26,796 nucleotides of DNA from an uncultured Selenomonadaceae bacterium (lineage in GTDB: Bacteria > Bacillota > Negativicutes > Selenomonadales > Selenomonadaceae): NCBI GenBank assembly GCA_910579115.1, contig CAJTSO010000007.1:28928-55723 (forward strand), read 5' to 3'. Within the stretch, counting starts at the first letter, position 1. Each line of letters begins with the position of its first letter. This document shows positions 7,888 to 15,442 of this stretch, piece after piece. The position numbers were made by a program, and so were the translations under genes. Under the pieces are notes generated by a model. That model was given only the letters and a program-made list of their open reading frames with translations, did not search any database and was not told the DNA's origin.

Positions 7888-7916
7888 TTGACAACCGCCG
7901 TGATTTTTGCTAGACT
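7888..7916 (+). promoter_or_regulatory. Sigma-70-type promoter for the ABC-F gene
   Basis: A consensus TTGACA at 7888-7893, an exact 17-nt spacer, then TAGACT at 7911-7916 preceded by TGC (extended -10). The start codon is 68 nt downstream. This is the best-looking promoter in the window. Confidence 0.75.
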
Positions 7917-7983
7917 GTGGCACTATATGTGTATGACAATCGGCGGAACAGTTTGAGAAAAGATATGAAAACCAGGAGAAAAT

Positions 7984-9546
7984 ATGAGCATTCTGAATGT
8001 TGAACACGTTTCCCACGGCTTCGGGGCCAGGACGATTTTTGAGGACGTTTCCTTCCGGCTGGTAAAGGGAGAGCACGTAGCCCTGGTGGGGGCAAACGGC
8101 GAGGGAAAAAGCACCTTTCTTTCAATTATCACGGGCCGGCTCCAGCCTGACGAGGGCAAGATCCAGTGGGCCCGGCGGATCAAGATTGGTTACCTGGATC
8201 AGCACAGCGTATTGAAAAAAGGACAGACTATCCGGGAGGTGTTGCGGACGGCCTTTGACGATATGTACAAGCTGGAGCAGGAAATGATCGCCGCCTATGA
8301 CCGGATGGCGGAGCTAAGTGAAGATGATCCGGAGATGGAAAAGCTCCTGGAGGACATAGGGGAAATTCAGGATATTCTGGACGGCGGCTCCTTTTACTCC
8401 CTGGACGCCCGGATCGAGGAGGTGGCCGGGGGCTTGGGGCTGAGGGACATCGGCCTTGACCGTCCGGTGGATGAGCTTTCCGGCGGCCAGCGCACCAAGG
8501 TGCTGCTGACAAAGCTCCTGCTGGAAACTCCCACCATTCTAATCCTGGACGAGCCTACCAATTATCTTGACGCGGAGCATATCAGCTGGCTGAAAAATTA
8601 TTTGAACAGCTACGAAAATGCCTTCATTCTGGTGAGCCATGACGTTCCCTTCCTGAAAGCGGTCACCAACGTGATTTATCATATGGAGAACGCCAGGCTG
8701 ACCCGCTACAGCGCCGGCTATGAAAAATTTTTGGAAATGGTGGAGATAAAACGCCGTCAGGAGGATGCCGCCTATGAGCGCCAGCAGGCGGAGATAAAGC
8801 GGGCGGAGGACTTTATCGCCCGAAATAAGGCGAGGGTGGCTACCAGAGGCATGGCCAATTCCCGTCAGAAGATGCTGGACCGCATGGAGGTGCTGGAAAA
8901 GCGGGTGGAGAAGCCCAAGCCCCACTTCCGGTTCCATGAGGACCGGACGCCCTCCCGGGTGGTCATCGATGCCCGGGAGCTGGTCATTGGCTACGACGAG
9001 CCCTTGACCGCTCCCCTTAATCTTCAGCTGGAGCGGGGTAAAAAGGTAGCGGTCAGGGGAGTAAACGGCCTGGGCAAAACCACTATGCTGAAGACCTTTC
9101 TCGGTAAGATAAAGGCTGTTTCCGGGGAAACGGAGCTGGGGGATTTTGTTTCCGTGGGCTATTTTGAGCAGGAAACGAGCCGGGACAACAGCAACACCGC
9201 CCTGGATGAATTCTGGCAGGCCTATCCGGGGATGACTAATTTCGAGGTGCGGGCCGCCCTGGCCGCCTGCGGCCTCACTACCGAGCATATCGAGAGCCAT
9301 ATGTCCGTTCTTTCCGGAGGCGAGGCGGCCAAGGTAAGGCTGGCCATCGCCATGCAGGCTCCCTGCAATCTGCTGGTGCTGGACGAGCCCACCAACCACC
9401 TGGATGTGGATGCCAAGGAGGAGCTGCGCCGGGCCCTTATGGAGTACAAGGGGGCAGTTCTCCTTGTTTCCCACGAGCCGGAGTTCTATGAGGACTGGAT
9501 AGACGACGTGTGGAACATCGAAAAGTGGACTACCAGGGTGGTCTGA
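7984..9546 (+). CDS. ABC-F family ATPase (YkpA/YbiT-like ribosome-associated factor)
   Basis: A 520-aa protein with two ABC ATPase domains and no membrane segments, the hallmark of ABC-F proteins that act on the ribosome. First domain: Walker A GANGEGKST (36-44), signature LSGGQ near 164 and DEPTNYLD. Second domain: Walker A GVNGLGKTT near 359, signature LSGGE near 443 and DEPTNHLD. Between them is a charged, helical linker (about 240-320) corresponding to the P-site tRNA interaction motif. The N-terminal start and lack of a long C-terminal coiled coil resemble the YkpA/YbiT subgroup. Resistance-type ABC-F proteins cannot be excluded from sequence alone. The start has GGAG and follows a strong promoter. 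Confidence 0.92.
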   Translation: MSILNVEHVSHGFGARTIFEDVSFRLVKGEHVALVGANGEGKSTFLSIITGRLQPDEGKIQWARRIKIGYLDQHSVLKKGQTIREVLRTAFDDMYKLEQEMIAAYDRMAELSEDDPEMEKLLEDIGEIQDILDGGSFYSLDARIEEVAGGLGLRDIGLDRPVDELSGGQRTKVLLTKLLLETPTILILDEPTNYLDAEHISWLKNYLNSYENAFILVSHDVPFLKAVTNVIYHMENARLTRYSAGYEKFLEMVEIKRRQEDAAYERQQAEIKRAEDFIARNKARVATRGMANSRQKMLDRMEVLEKRVEKPKPHFRFHEDRTPSRVVIDARELVIGYDEPLTAPLNLQLERGKKVAVRGVNGLGKTTMLKTFLGKIKAVSGETELGDFVSVGYFEQETSRDNSNTALDEFWQAYPGMTNFEVRAALAACGLTTEHIESHMSVLSGGEAAKVRLAIAMQAPCNLLVLDEPTNHLDVDAKEELRRALMEYKGAVLLVSHEPEFYEDWIDDVWNIEKWTTRVV

Positions 9547-9563
9547 CAGGGGAGCCGGTGAAA

Positions 9564-10310
9564 ATGCAGTCTTGCGGAAAATTGCCCGGGGATTTCGGCC
9601 GGTTGGCTAGGGACGGCTCTGTAGTCATAAGGCCCATTGCCCGGATCCGTACCGATTTTCCCGCAAAATTCGGCATTCCCCGGCAGAGCGGCCTGGTGAA
9701 GGAGCTGAAGGGGCTGATCGTCTTTGAGCCAGAGTTCCGGAATGAGTCTATGCTCCGGGGCATTGAGGGCTTTACCCACCTTTGGCTGATCTGGCTGTTT
9801 TCGGAAAACGCCGGAAAGGGATGGTCTCCTACCGTGCGTCCGCCTATTCTGGGCGGTAATACCCGGATGGGGGTCTTTGCCACCAGAGCGCCCTTCCGTC
9901 CCAATCCCCTGGGCCTTTCCTGCGTAGAATTCGCAGGGCTGGAACGGCGGAAAGGGGAAGGGACGATCCTGCTGGTAAAGGGGGCCGACTTGATGGACGG
10001 CACCCCAATATTTGACATCAAGCCGTATCTGGCCTACGCGGACAGCCATCCGGAGGCGGCGGAGGGCTTCCGGACAGGGGGCTTGCCCCGGCTGACGGTA
10101 GACTTTCCGCCGCCCCTTTTGGCCATTGTTCCGGTCGACGCCCAAAAAGCTCTGCTGGAGGTGCTGGCCAATGATCCCCGGCCCGCCTATCAGGCCGATC
10201 CGCAGCGGGTGTATGGCTTGAATTTTGGTCATTTGGAGATAAAATTTCGGGTCAGGGATGATAAGCTGATTGTTTTAGCGGTGGAAAAAGACTCAAAAAT
10301 CGGTGGATAA
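9564..10310 (+). CDS. trmO: TrmO-like tRNA (N6-threonylcarbamoyladenosine37-N6)-methyltransferase
   Basis: A 248-aa protein of the TsaA/TrmO family, SAM-dependent methyltransferases of beta-barrel fold that methylate t6A37 in tRNA-Thr. Family hallmarks seen: RIRTDFPAKFGIPRQSGLV near the N-terminus, GIEGFTHLWLIWLFSEN, and GNTRMGVFATRAPFRPNPLGLS (the conserved RxPxRPNPIGLS signature). The ATG at 9564 has GGGGAG about 9 nt upstream. A longer in-frame reading from GTG at 9510 would overlap the ABC-F gene and lacks a ribosome-binding site. It is 17 nt after the ABC-F stop, so probably cotranscribed with that translation-related gene. The TAA stop lies inside the first DnaA-box-like 9-mer. Confidence 0.88.
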   Translation: MQSCGKLPGDFGRLARDGSVVIRPIARIRTDFPAKFGIPRQSGLVKELKGLIVFEPEFRNESMLRGIEGFTHLWLIWLFSENAGKGWSPTVRPPILGGNTRMGVFATRAPFRPNPLGLSCVEFAGLERRKGEGTILLVKGADLMDGTPIFDIKPYLAYADSHPEAAEGFRTGGLPRLTVDFPPPLLAIVPVDAQKALLEVLANDPRPAYQADPQRVYGLNFGHLEIKFRVRDDKLIVLAVEKDSKIGG

Positions 10311-10416
10311 TTACCTGTTCAGGCAGAATAAATAGTGGAAAAGTGTATAAGTTTTGTGGAAAAGACTGTGGAAAAGCTCCCTGATTCTCAGCAAAAGGAT
10401 AAAAAGCGGTGGATAA
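10302..10416. promoter_or_regulatory. Cluster of five DnaA-box-like 9-mers
   Basis: All five are in the same orientation and are given here as reverse complements: TTATCCACC (10302-10310), TTTTCCACT (10334-10342), TTTTCCACA (10355-10363), TTTTCCACA (10367-10375) and TTATCCACC (10408-10416). Consensus TTWTNCACA is matched exactly by two, and the others differ at the last base. They fill the 129-bp gap between the trmO-like gene and the MATE gene. They could form a DnaA-binding regulatory or titration site, or part of an origin region. Motif match only. Confidence 0.5.
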
Positions 10417-10439
10417 ATTGAAAAAGGAGGTGAAATGGG

Positions 10440-11807
10440 ATGGAGCAGACGTTTTCCTTTCGCCAGCGGCTGAAAACCTTTATTCTGGTTATGCTGCCGG
10501 TATTAGTGACAAATTTGGCAATAATGAGCGTGCATCTTTCGGATACCATGATGACCGGCCACGTAAACAGCGTGGAGCTGGCAGGGGTAGCGGTGGCGGC
10601 AAATATCTATATGCCCCTGTTCGTGACCTGCATGGGTATCGTGTCGGGGCTTTCGCCCACCATCGCCCACCTGTACGGCGGGGGGGACAGCGCTGAGATC
10701 CGGCGGGTGGTGCGGCAGAGCTTCTACTGGGCGCTGCTTTTGGGCCTGTTCGGAAGCCTTTTGATTTACTTCGGAACCCCTGTCCTGCTGGATCGGCTTA
10801 ATCTGGAACAGCGGGTCTGGGAAGTGGCCTTTGGCTACAGCCGGGTGATGATGTTCTGCCTGCCGGTGTCAATGGCGGTGGTGGCCCTGCGAGAATTTAT
10901 GAATGCCCTGGGCTGTACCAGAATAACGATGCTGATCACCAGCCTCACGGCTCCTCTGAACATATTTTTTAACTACGTTTTCATCTTCGGCGCAGGACCG
11001 GTGGAGCCGCTGGGGGGAGTGGGGGCCGCCTGCGGAACCCTGGCGGCCTTCTCCGCGGCGGCGTTGATTCATGCCGCCGTGGCCCGGTGGATGAGCCCCT
11101 TTGACGGCTACCGGATATTTGACGGGATGCCAAAGCCCCAGGTCCATGAGTGGTCAAAGGCGCTGAAGATCGGATTTCCCATCGGCCTGGCCATGCTGTC
11201 GGAAACCAGTATTTTCGGGGCCATGGGGCTGTGCATCGCCACTTACGGCACCCTGACGGCGGCGGCCAGCCAGTCCGCCTTCAGCGTCACCTCCATGCTT
11301 TACGCCATACCCATGTCCTGCAGTATCGCTTTGACGATTCTGGTGGGCTTTGAGCTGGGAGCCGGCCGTCCGAAGGACGCCGTATCCTATACCAATATCG
11401 GCCGGGTGGTCAGCCTGGGGGCGGCGGTGATCCTCATCGGGGCGGCGTGGCTGGCCCGCTATCAGGTAGCGGCCATGTTTACCGGCGAAGGGGAGCTGCT
11501 GGAGCTGATTGCCGGGTTCGTGGCCTACGCGGCCCTGATGAACGGGGCAGATTCCCTGAACGCTCCGCTGCAGGGAGCCCTGAGAGGCTACCGGGACGTG
11601 AAGGCCGTCCTGATACTGTCCATCATCAGCTTCTGGGTAGTGGGAATGCCCCTGGGCTGGGTATTGGCGGAGCTGGCGGGACAAGGCGCTTACGGCTACT
11701 GGCAGGGAGTCATCAGCGGACTTTTCGTCGGTTTTATCCTCCTGGCCATAAGGATAAATAAAGTAAAGAAAGGCCAGCTTTGCCTTAAAGGGAAAAATCC
11801 TGACTGA
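10440..11807 (+). CDS. MATE family multidrug/Na+ or H+ antiporter
   Basis: A 455-aa hydrophobic inner-membrane protein with about twelve transmembrane segments. The sequence near residues 22-45 (LVTNLAIMSVHLSDTMMTGH) and the repeated half-protein pattern are typical of NorM-type MATE exporters. These expel cationic drugs or metabolites in exchange for Na+ or H+. GGAGG is 9 nt before the ATG. Full-length and intact. The substrate cannot be read from sequence. Its upstream region is the DnaA-box cluster, so its promoter may be affected by DnaA. Confidence 0.92.
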   Translation: MEQTFSFRQRLKTFILVMLPVLVTNLAIMSVHLSDTMMTGHVNSVELAGVAVAANIYMPLFVTCMGIVSGLSPTIAHLYGGGDSAEIRRVVRQSFYWALLLGLFGSLLIYFGTPVLLDRLNLEQRVWEVAFGYSRVMMFCLPVSMAVVALREFMNALGCTRITMLITSLTAPLNIFFNYVFIFGAGPVEPLGGVGAACGTLAAFSAAALIHAAVARWMSPFDGYRIFDGMPKPQVHEWSKALKIGFPIGLAMLSETSIFGAMGLCIATYGTLTAAASQSAFSVTSMLYAIPMSCSIALTILVGFELGAGRPKDAVSYTNIGRVVSLGAAVILIGAAWLARYQVAAMFTGEGELLELIAGFVAYAALMNGADSLNAPLQGALRGYRDVKAVLILSIISFWVVGMPLGWVLAELAGQGAYGYWQGVISGLFVGFILLAIRINKVKKGQLCLKGKNPD

Positions 11808-11844
11808 GGCAGCTTGGCATTCATTTCGGCCCATTGTACAGAAC

Positions 11845-11878
11845 AGCCCGCCCGGCAGTGACGCCGGGGGGCTTTTTT
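11845..11878 (+). terminator. Rho-independent terminator after the MATE gene
   Basis: AGCCCgCCCGGC pairs with GCCGGGgGGCT across a short loop, followed by six T. It closes the core-genome transcription unit just before the composition shift at about 11.9 kb. Confidence 0.85.
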
Positions 11879-11903
11879 CTGTCCTTTGATCTGATGGTTG
11901 AAC

Positions 11904-11922
11904 TTAGTAGTTTGCAAGAGAC
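11904..11922. repeat. Partial copy of the palindromic repeat core at the island junction
   Basis: CTTAGTAGTTTGCAAGAG is identical to the distal end of the repeat core in copy 3 (near 4604-4621). Only this arm is present. It lies at the transition from GC-rich core DNA to the AT-richer polysaccharide region. Confidence 0.6.
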
Positions 11923-11957
11923 TGTGCGTAATATGTGATAAATTTTTAATAACATTC

Positions 11958-12027
11958 ATTACACGACCTCCTATGTTTTTTGTGCGGTTGTTAGCCAATA
12001 CAATCGCAGCATAGGAGGTCGTGTAAT
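11958..12027. repeat. 70-nt hairpin with perfect 18-bp arms
   Basis: ATTACACGACCTCCTATG (11958-11975) and its exact reverse complement (12010-12027) enclose a second stem, TGCGGTTGT/ACAATCGCA (one G-T pair), with an 8-nt loop. On the minus strand the right half of the final hairpin carries AGGAGGT, 8 nt before an ATG at 11957-11955 that opens a short ORF (MNVIKNLSHITHSLL...). A minus-strand transcript would therefore sequester that ribosome-binding site. This resembles the protective hairpins at insertion-sequence ends or a leader attenuator. No transposase is recognisable next to it. Confidence 0.7.
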
Positions 12028-12116
12028 TTTCTACAAGATTTTTATTGGCCACCAGTTAAATTGATGGTCTTTATCACGCCTATTTGGCATCAACAAAACC
12101 GCGCGGGAATATACGC

Positions 12117-12349
12117 TATCCTTGCGCGGAATTTTGCTGTGCTTAATTCATGGTAATAAGTAAAGCGCCGGGATTTAGCGAAATGGCGCAGTCGAAGCTA
12201 AGACAAGCGGTCGGTTCCGGAAAATTTTTCTCGGCAATTTCTTGCGAGGGCGAGTGGTATTTCGACGCAGGAGCCCGCGTCCTTCAAGGCGTCGCGCGCT
12301 TTTTATAAATATAAGCCTTTTCGTAAAAGAAGACCATTTACGAAAAAGC
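12117..12349 (+). promoter_or_regulatory. Structured, gene-free leader before the polysaccharide locus
   Basis: With the adjoining 70-nt hairpin this explains the gene-free stretch 11808-12362. Visible structures are GCGCC(ggg)ATTT/AAAT-GGCGC (12165-12189), CGACGC/GCGTCG (roughly 12262-12295) running into CGCGC plus T5, and a perfect TTTTCGTAAA/TTTACGAAAA inverted repeat (12318-12346). These could be a long 5' untranslated leader with attenuation or antitermination, or a dispersed non-coding repeat. I could not recognise a known riboswitch or a convincing promoter. Confidence 0.35.
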
Positions 12350-12362
12350 ATCCTCTGACTCA

Positions 12363-12737
12363 ATGGCGTTGCGGGATTGCGGGCTTTTTACTTTTGGTGG
12401 AAATGAAGCAGTAAATCAAGCCGAAAAGCAAGCTGAAAAATGCGAAAAAAACTGCGTAAAAAACAAAAAAGCGATGCAAGAAAAGCGCACGTTTGTACTT
12501 AAAAGGAATAGCCGTAAGCCGCTACCAGGGATAGGAAGATTCTACGCTGAAGAAAAAACTCTCTTCCAACAATTCGGGCGAAGCGAAAGCGAAGGAATAA
12601 AGCTATTAGTCTATCAGCTGAAAAAAGCGTCCAGAGAATGGGGGATTTTCACCGCCCTTAGGATAATGTGCCAAGGCGCTGTAAAATACGCCGCCTGTAA
12701 AAAGGCTGATAGGATGCTCAGAGACATTAGGATTTGA
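12363..12737 (+). CDS. Hypothetical 124-aa protein, possibly a gene remnant
   Basis: I do not recognise the product. The N-terminal half is Lys/Glu/Cys-rich and low in complexity (an AEKQAEKCEKN-like stretch). The C-terminal half (GIKLLVYQLKKASREWGIFTALRIM..., to KKADRMLRDIRI) looks like a folded helical segment and may be the tail of a once longer gene. No good ribosome-binding site precedes the ATG. The TGA stop at 12735 shares bases with an in-frame TTG at 12734 of the next gene, which hints at coupling. Either a small real gene or a decayed end of a polysaccharide gene. Confidence 0.35.
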   Translation: MALRDCGLFTFGGNEAVNQAEKQAEKCEKNCVKNKKAMQEKRTFVLKRNSRKPLPGIGRFYAEEKTLFQQFGRSESEGIKLLVYQLKKASREWGIFTALRIMCQGAVKYAACKKADRMLRDIRI

Positions 12738-12745
12738 TTAAGTAT

Positions 12746-13735
12746 ATGGACAAAATAGATTTAAGTATTTTAATTCCCACATATAATCAAGAACGTTATA
12801 TAGTGACTGCGTTAAATAGCGTTCTAGCGCAGAAGACTAAGTATACATATGAAGTACTCGTTGGAGAAGATGCGTCCACGGATGGCACAAGAGCTGTTTT
12901 AGAGCAGTACGAAGCAAAACATCCCCATAAAATCAAAGTTTATTACAGAGAGGTCAATCTTGGCGCTTCAAATGCGCCTTTAAGCAATCACATGGATTTA
13001 TATAACCGGGCCTCTGGTAAGTATGTAATATTCCTTGAAGGCGATGATTATTGGCTAGACGAAAACAAACTGTCGGTTCAAATTGATTTTCTGGAAAATC
13101 ATCCCGAGTATATAGCAGTAGCGCATAACTGTATAACCGTTGACGCAGACGGACGAAAACGAAAGGAACGCTATATTGAATGTAAAGATACGGAATATAC
13201 GCTGAAACATTATCTAAACAATATCCTTCCCGGTCAATTAGCGACCGTTATGATGCGAAATATATACAAAATAGATGGGTTCCCCACCTATATGTGGGAA
13301 AAACGGCTGGTTCCCGGTGATCGGATCTTTTATTTCACATTATTGGCCAACGGCAAAATTTATTGTATCCAAAGACCGATGAGCGCATATAGACATGTCA
13401 TAAGCGGCGGCTCAAGCTTTAGCGCCAATGTAAGATATAATTTTTCCGGTGACGAATACTGGCACAAAGAACTCTTAGACTACGCCCGCTGCACTGGCAA
13501 AAAATCCTTCATAATTTGTGCGGAAACTTTATATTTTGCGTGTCTGGTAAGAGGAGGAATGCATAACGCAATAGATTTCAAAAGGTTCCGCATCTGTTTT
13601 TCGGCTATAAACAATAAATTAAGCGTATTAAAAAATTTTATTCTCGTTTATCCGTCCGTAGCTTGTAAAGTGGCGCATAGACGTTCATTGACCCGTATAG
13701 AGGACTATTGGAGAAAACACTGTGCGTTTCGATGA
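12746..13735 (+). CDS. Family 2 glycosyltransferase
   Basis: A 329-aa GT-A-fold glycosyltransferase. The N-terminus (LSILIPTYNQERYI) and EDASTDGT (41-48) form the nucleotide-sugar binding part. EGDDYW (98-103) carries the metal-binding DxD-type acidic motif. The C-terminal third is family-variable. It probably adds one sugar to a lipid-linked glycan on the cytoplasmic face of the membrane. The start is uncertain: ATG at 12746 fits the family, while a TTG at 12734 in frame overlaps the previous stop and has AGGA too close. This is the only recognisable glycosyltransferase in the locus. Confidence 0.85.
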   Translation: MDKIDLSILIPTYNQERYIVTALNSVLAQKTKYTYEVLVGEDASTDGTRAVLEQYEAKHPHKIKVYYREVNLGASNAPLSNHMDLYNRASGKYVIFLEGDDYWLDENKLSVQIDFLENHPEYIAVAHNCITVDADGRKRKERYIECKDTEYTLKHYLNNILPGQLATVMMRNIYKIDGFPTYMWEKRLVPGDRIFYFTLLANGKIYCIQRPMSAYRHVISGGSSFSANVRYNFSGDEYWHKELLDYARCTGKKSFIICAETLYFACLVRGGMHNAIDFKRFRICFSAINNKLSVLKNFILVYPSVACKVAHRRSLTRIEDYWRKHCAFR

Positions 13736-13869
13736 TCATATAAAAAGGGTATATCGGTACAGATGGCTGCAACATGCAGAAAAATGGAGCGATAGTCAGG
13801 CAACCGATTTTATCGCAGCTTGTAAGGATTACTTCAAGTAAAGGATTTAGCCGAGGGTTAGAGTTTTAT

Positions 13870-14652
13870 ATGTCATTTTTAGAGGGTATTAAGCGGCTGA
13901 TAAAATACCGCTGGCTTTTACAGCTGTTGGTGGAAAGGGATTTGAAGGTCAAGTACAGGCGGAGCGTGCTGGGGTATTTTTGGAGCATACTGAATCCTCT
14001 GTTGATGATGGCTATCTTAACTATCGTTTTTTCCCAGGTGTTCCGGTTCGATATCCCAAACTATCCCGTCTATTTACTGGCGGGGCAGCTCATGTACTCA
14101 TTTTTTGCTGAAGCCACCAGCATGGCTCTAGGCTCTATATTAGACGGAGCGGCGCTCATAAAAAAGGTCTGTCTGCCTAAATATATCTTCCCCCTATCCA
14201 GGGTGCTGTCGTCCTTTACCAGTGTGCTGCTTTCCCTGTGCGCCCTGTTTATCGTGATGCTGGGCACGGGGGTAGAGTTCCACGCCACGCTGCTGCTTCT
14301 GCCGGTGGCGATGTTGTATATCCTTATGTTCAGCATCGGAGTGGGGCTGATTATGTCGGCGGCGGTAGTATTTTTTAGGGATTTACAATATCTCTACACC
14401 GTATTTTTAACCGCGCTGAACTACATAACGCCGATTTTTTACCCGGTAAGTATTGTCCCGGCAGAATATAAAGCCCTGGTAATGTATAACCCATTGTATT
14501 GCTTTGTTACTTTTTTCCGGCAGGTGACTATTTATGGAGAGTGGCCGGGAATCAGCGAGCATCTGTGGTGTCTGGGCTACGCGCTGTTCGCCGTTATGGC
14601 GGGGATATACTGCTTTAAGAGGTGTCAGAATAAATTTATTCTCTATATATGA
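13870..14652 (+). CDS. Wzm-type polysaccharide ABC transporter permease
   Basis: A 260-aa (from this Met) inner-membrane protein with about six transmembrane segments. The signature LLVERDLKVKYRRSVLGYFW, followed by SILNPLLMM, is characteristic of ABC-2 permeases exporting O-antigen, teichoic acid or capsule glycans. IFYPVSIVP and the YNPLYCFVTFFR segment near the C-terminus also fit. It forms the channel with the ATPase encoded next. In-frame Met at 13774 gives 32 extra residues not typical of the family, so 13870 is preferred. GAGGG lies upstream at a slightly long distance. It is 134 nt after the glycosyltransferase. Confidence 0.92.
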   Translation: MSFLEGIKRLIKYRWLLQLLVERDLKVKYRRSVLGYFWSILNPLLMMAILTIVFSQVFRFDIPNYPVYLLAGQLMYSFFAEATSMALGSILDGAALIKKVCLPKYIFPLSRVLSSFTSVLLSLCALFIVMLGTGVEFHATLLLLPVAMLYILMFSIGVGLIMSAAVVFFRDLQYLYTVFLTALNYITPIFYPVSIVPAEYKALVMYNPLYCFVTFFRQVTIYGEWPGISEHLWCLGYALFAVMAGIYCFKRCQNKFILYI

Positions 14653-14671
14653 TTGGCAGAATTTGATCGAG

Positions 14672-15424
14672 ATGAAGCAAGCAAAAGGTCCCATGGGTAA
14701 AATTGTTGAGGTAAAAAACGTATCGATGCGCTTTAACCTTGCCAGGGAGCGCGTTGATAACCTAAAGGAATATATAGTAAGAAAGCTTAAATTTCAAAGC
14801 GTTTCCTTTGATGAATTTTGGGCGTTGAAAAATATAAGCTTCAGTATAAATCAGGGAGAATCCTTTGCGCTGATAGGCACAAACGGCAGCGGCAAAAGCA
14901 CGATGCTGAAAATAATAAGCGGCATTCTCGAGCCCACGACAGGCGCCGTTTCCGCAAACGGTTCAATCGCTCCTCTCATTGAACTTGGCGCGGGCTTTGA
15001 CTATCAGCTGACGGGCCGGGAAAATATTTTCCTGAACGGCGCCGTTCTGGGCCACAGCAAAAAAACCATGCAGGAAAAGTACGATGAAATAGTCGATTTC
15101 AGCGAGCTGGCGGAATTTATCGACGTTCCTGTGAAAAATTACTCCAGCGGCATGATTGCCCGATTGGGATTCTCCATCGCCACAATGGTCAAACCCGATA
15201 TCTTGATCGTCGACGAAATCCTGGCGGTGGGCGATCGGGCGTTTCAGGAAAAATGCAATAAACGGATGGAAGAAATAATAAACGGGGGAACTACGATCGT
15301 CATGGTATCCCATTCGGCCGCCGACATAAAAAGAATCTGCCGTAAGGCCGCGTGGATTGAAAAAGGAGAACTGCGATTTGCGGGCGACGTAACAGAAGCG
15401 TTAGAAATGTACACGTCCGTGTGA
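14672..15424 (+). CDS. Wzt-type polysaccharide ABC transporter ATPase, short form
   Basis: A 250-aa ATPase partner of the preceding permease. Walker A is GTNGSGKST. Also visible are the LIELGAGF segment and GRENIFLNG (family-typical), the signature YSSGM and Walker B ILIVDEILAVGD. The N-terminal VEVKNVSMRFNLARERVDNLKEY is typical of TagH/Wzt proteins. It ends directly after the ATPase domain, so the C-terminal carbohydrate-binding domain of long Wzt proteins is absent. This suggests export that does not depend on recognition of a terminal glycan cap. The start may instead be ATG 14693; both are in frame. A longer frame from 14534 overlaps the permease and is unlikely. Confidence 0.93.
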   Translation: MKQAKGPMGKIVEVKNVSMRFNLARERVDNLKEYIVRKLKFQSVSFDEFWALKNISFSINQGESFALIGTNGSGKSTMLKIISGILEPTTGAVSANGSIAPLIELGAGFDYQLTGRENIFLNGAVLGHSKKTMQEKYDEIVDFSELAEFIDVPVKNYSSGMIARLGFSIATMVKPDILIVDEILAVGDRAFQEKCNKRMEEIINGGTTIVMVSHSAADIKRICRKAAWIEKGELRFAGDVTEALEMYTSV

Positions 15425-15442
15425 ATCATCGAGGCTGTATAA

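Noticed and set aside
8539..9474. Minus-strand open frame opposite the ABC-F gene (311 aa)
   Set aside because: A shadow frame; the plus strand carries a complete two-domain ABC-F protein with all motifs.
11696..12052. Minus-strand 118-aa ORF crossing the MATE terminator and the 18-bp hairpin
   Set aside because: It runs through a terminator, a repeat fragment and the hairpin arms. Only its inner ATG at 11957 has a ribosome-binding site, so I report the hairpin and not a gene.
12165..12299. Possible tRNA or other known structured RNA in the leader
   Set aside because: Hairpins are present, but there is no acceptor stem/T-loop consensus and no riboswitch core I can match.
12175..12363. Minus-strand 62-aa Arg-rich ORF in the junction region
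   Set aside because: It lies wholly within structured leader-like DNA. The composition is basic and low in complexity, with no ribosome-binding site. More likely non-coding.
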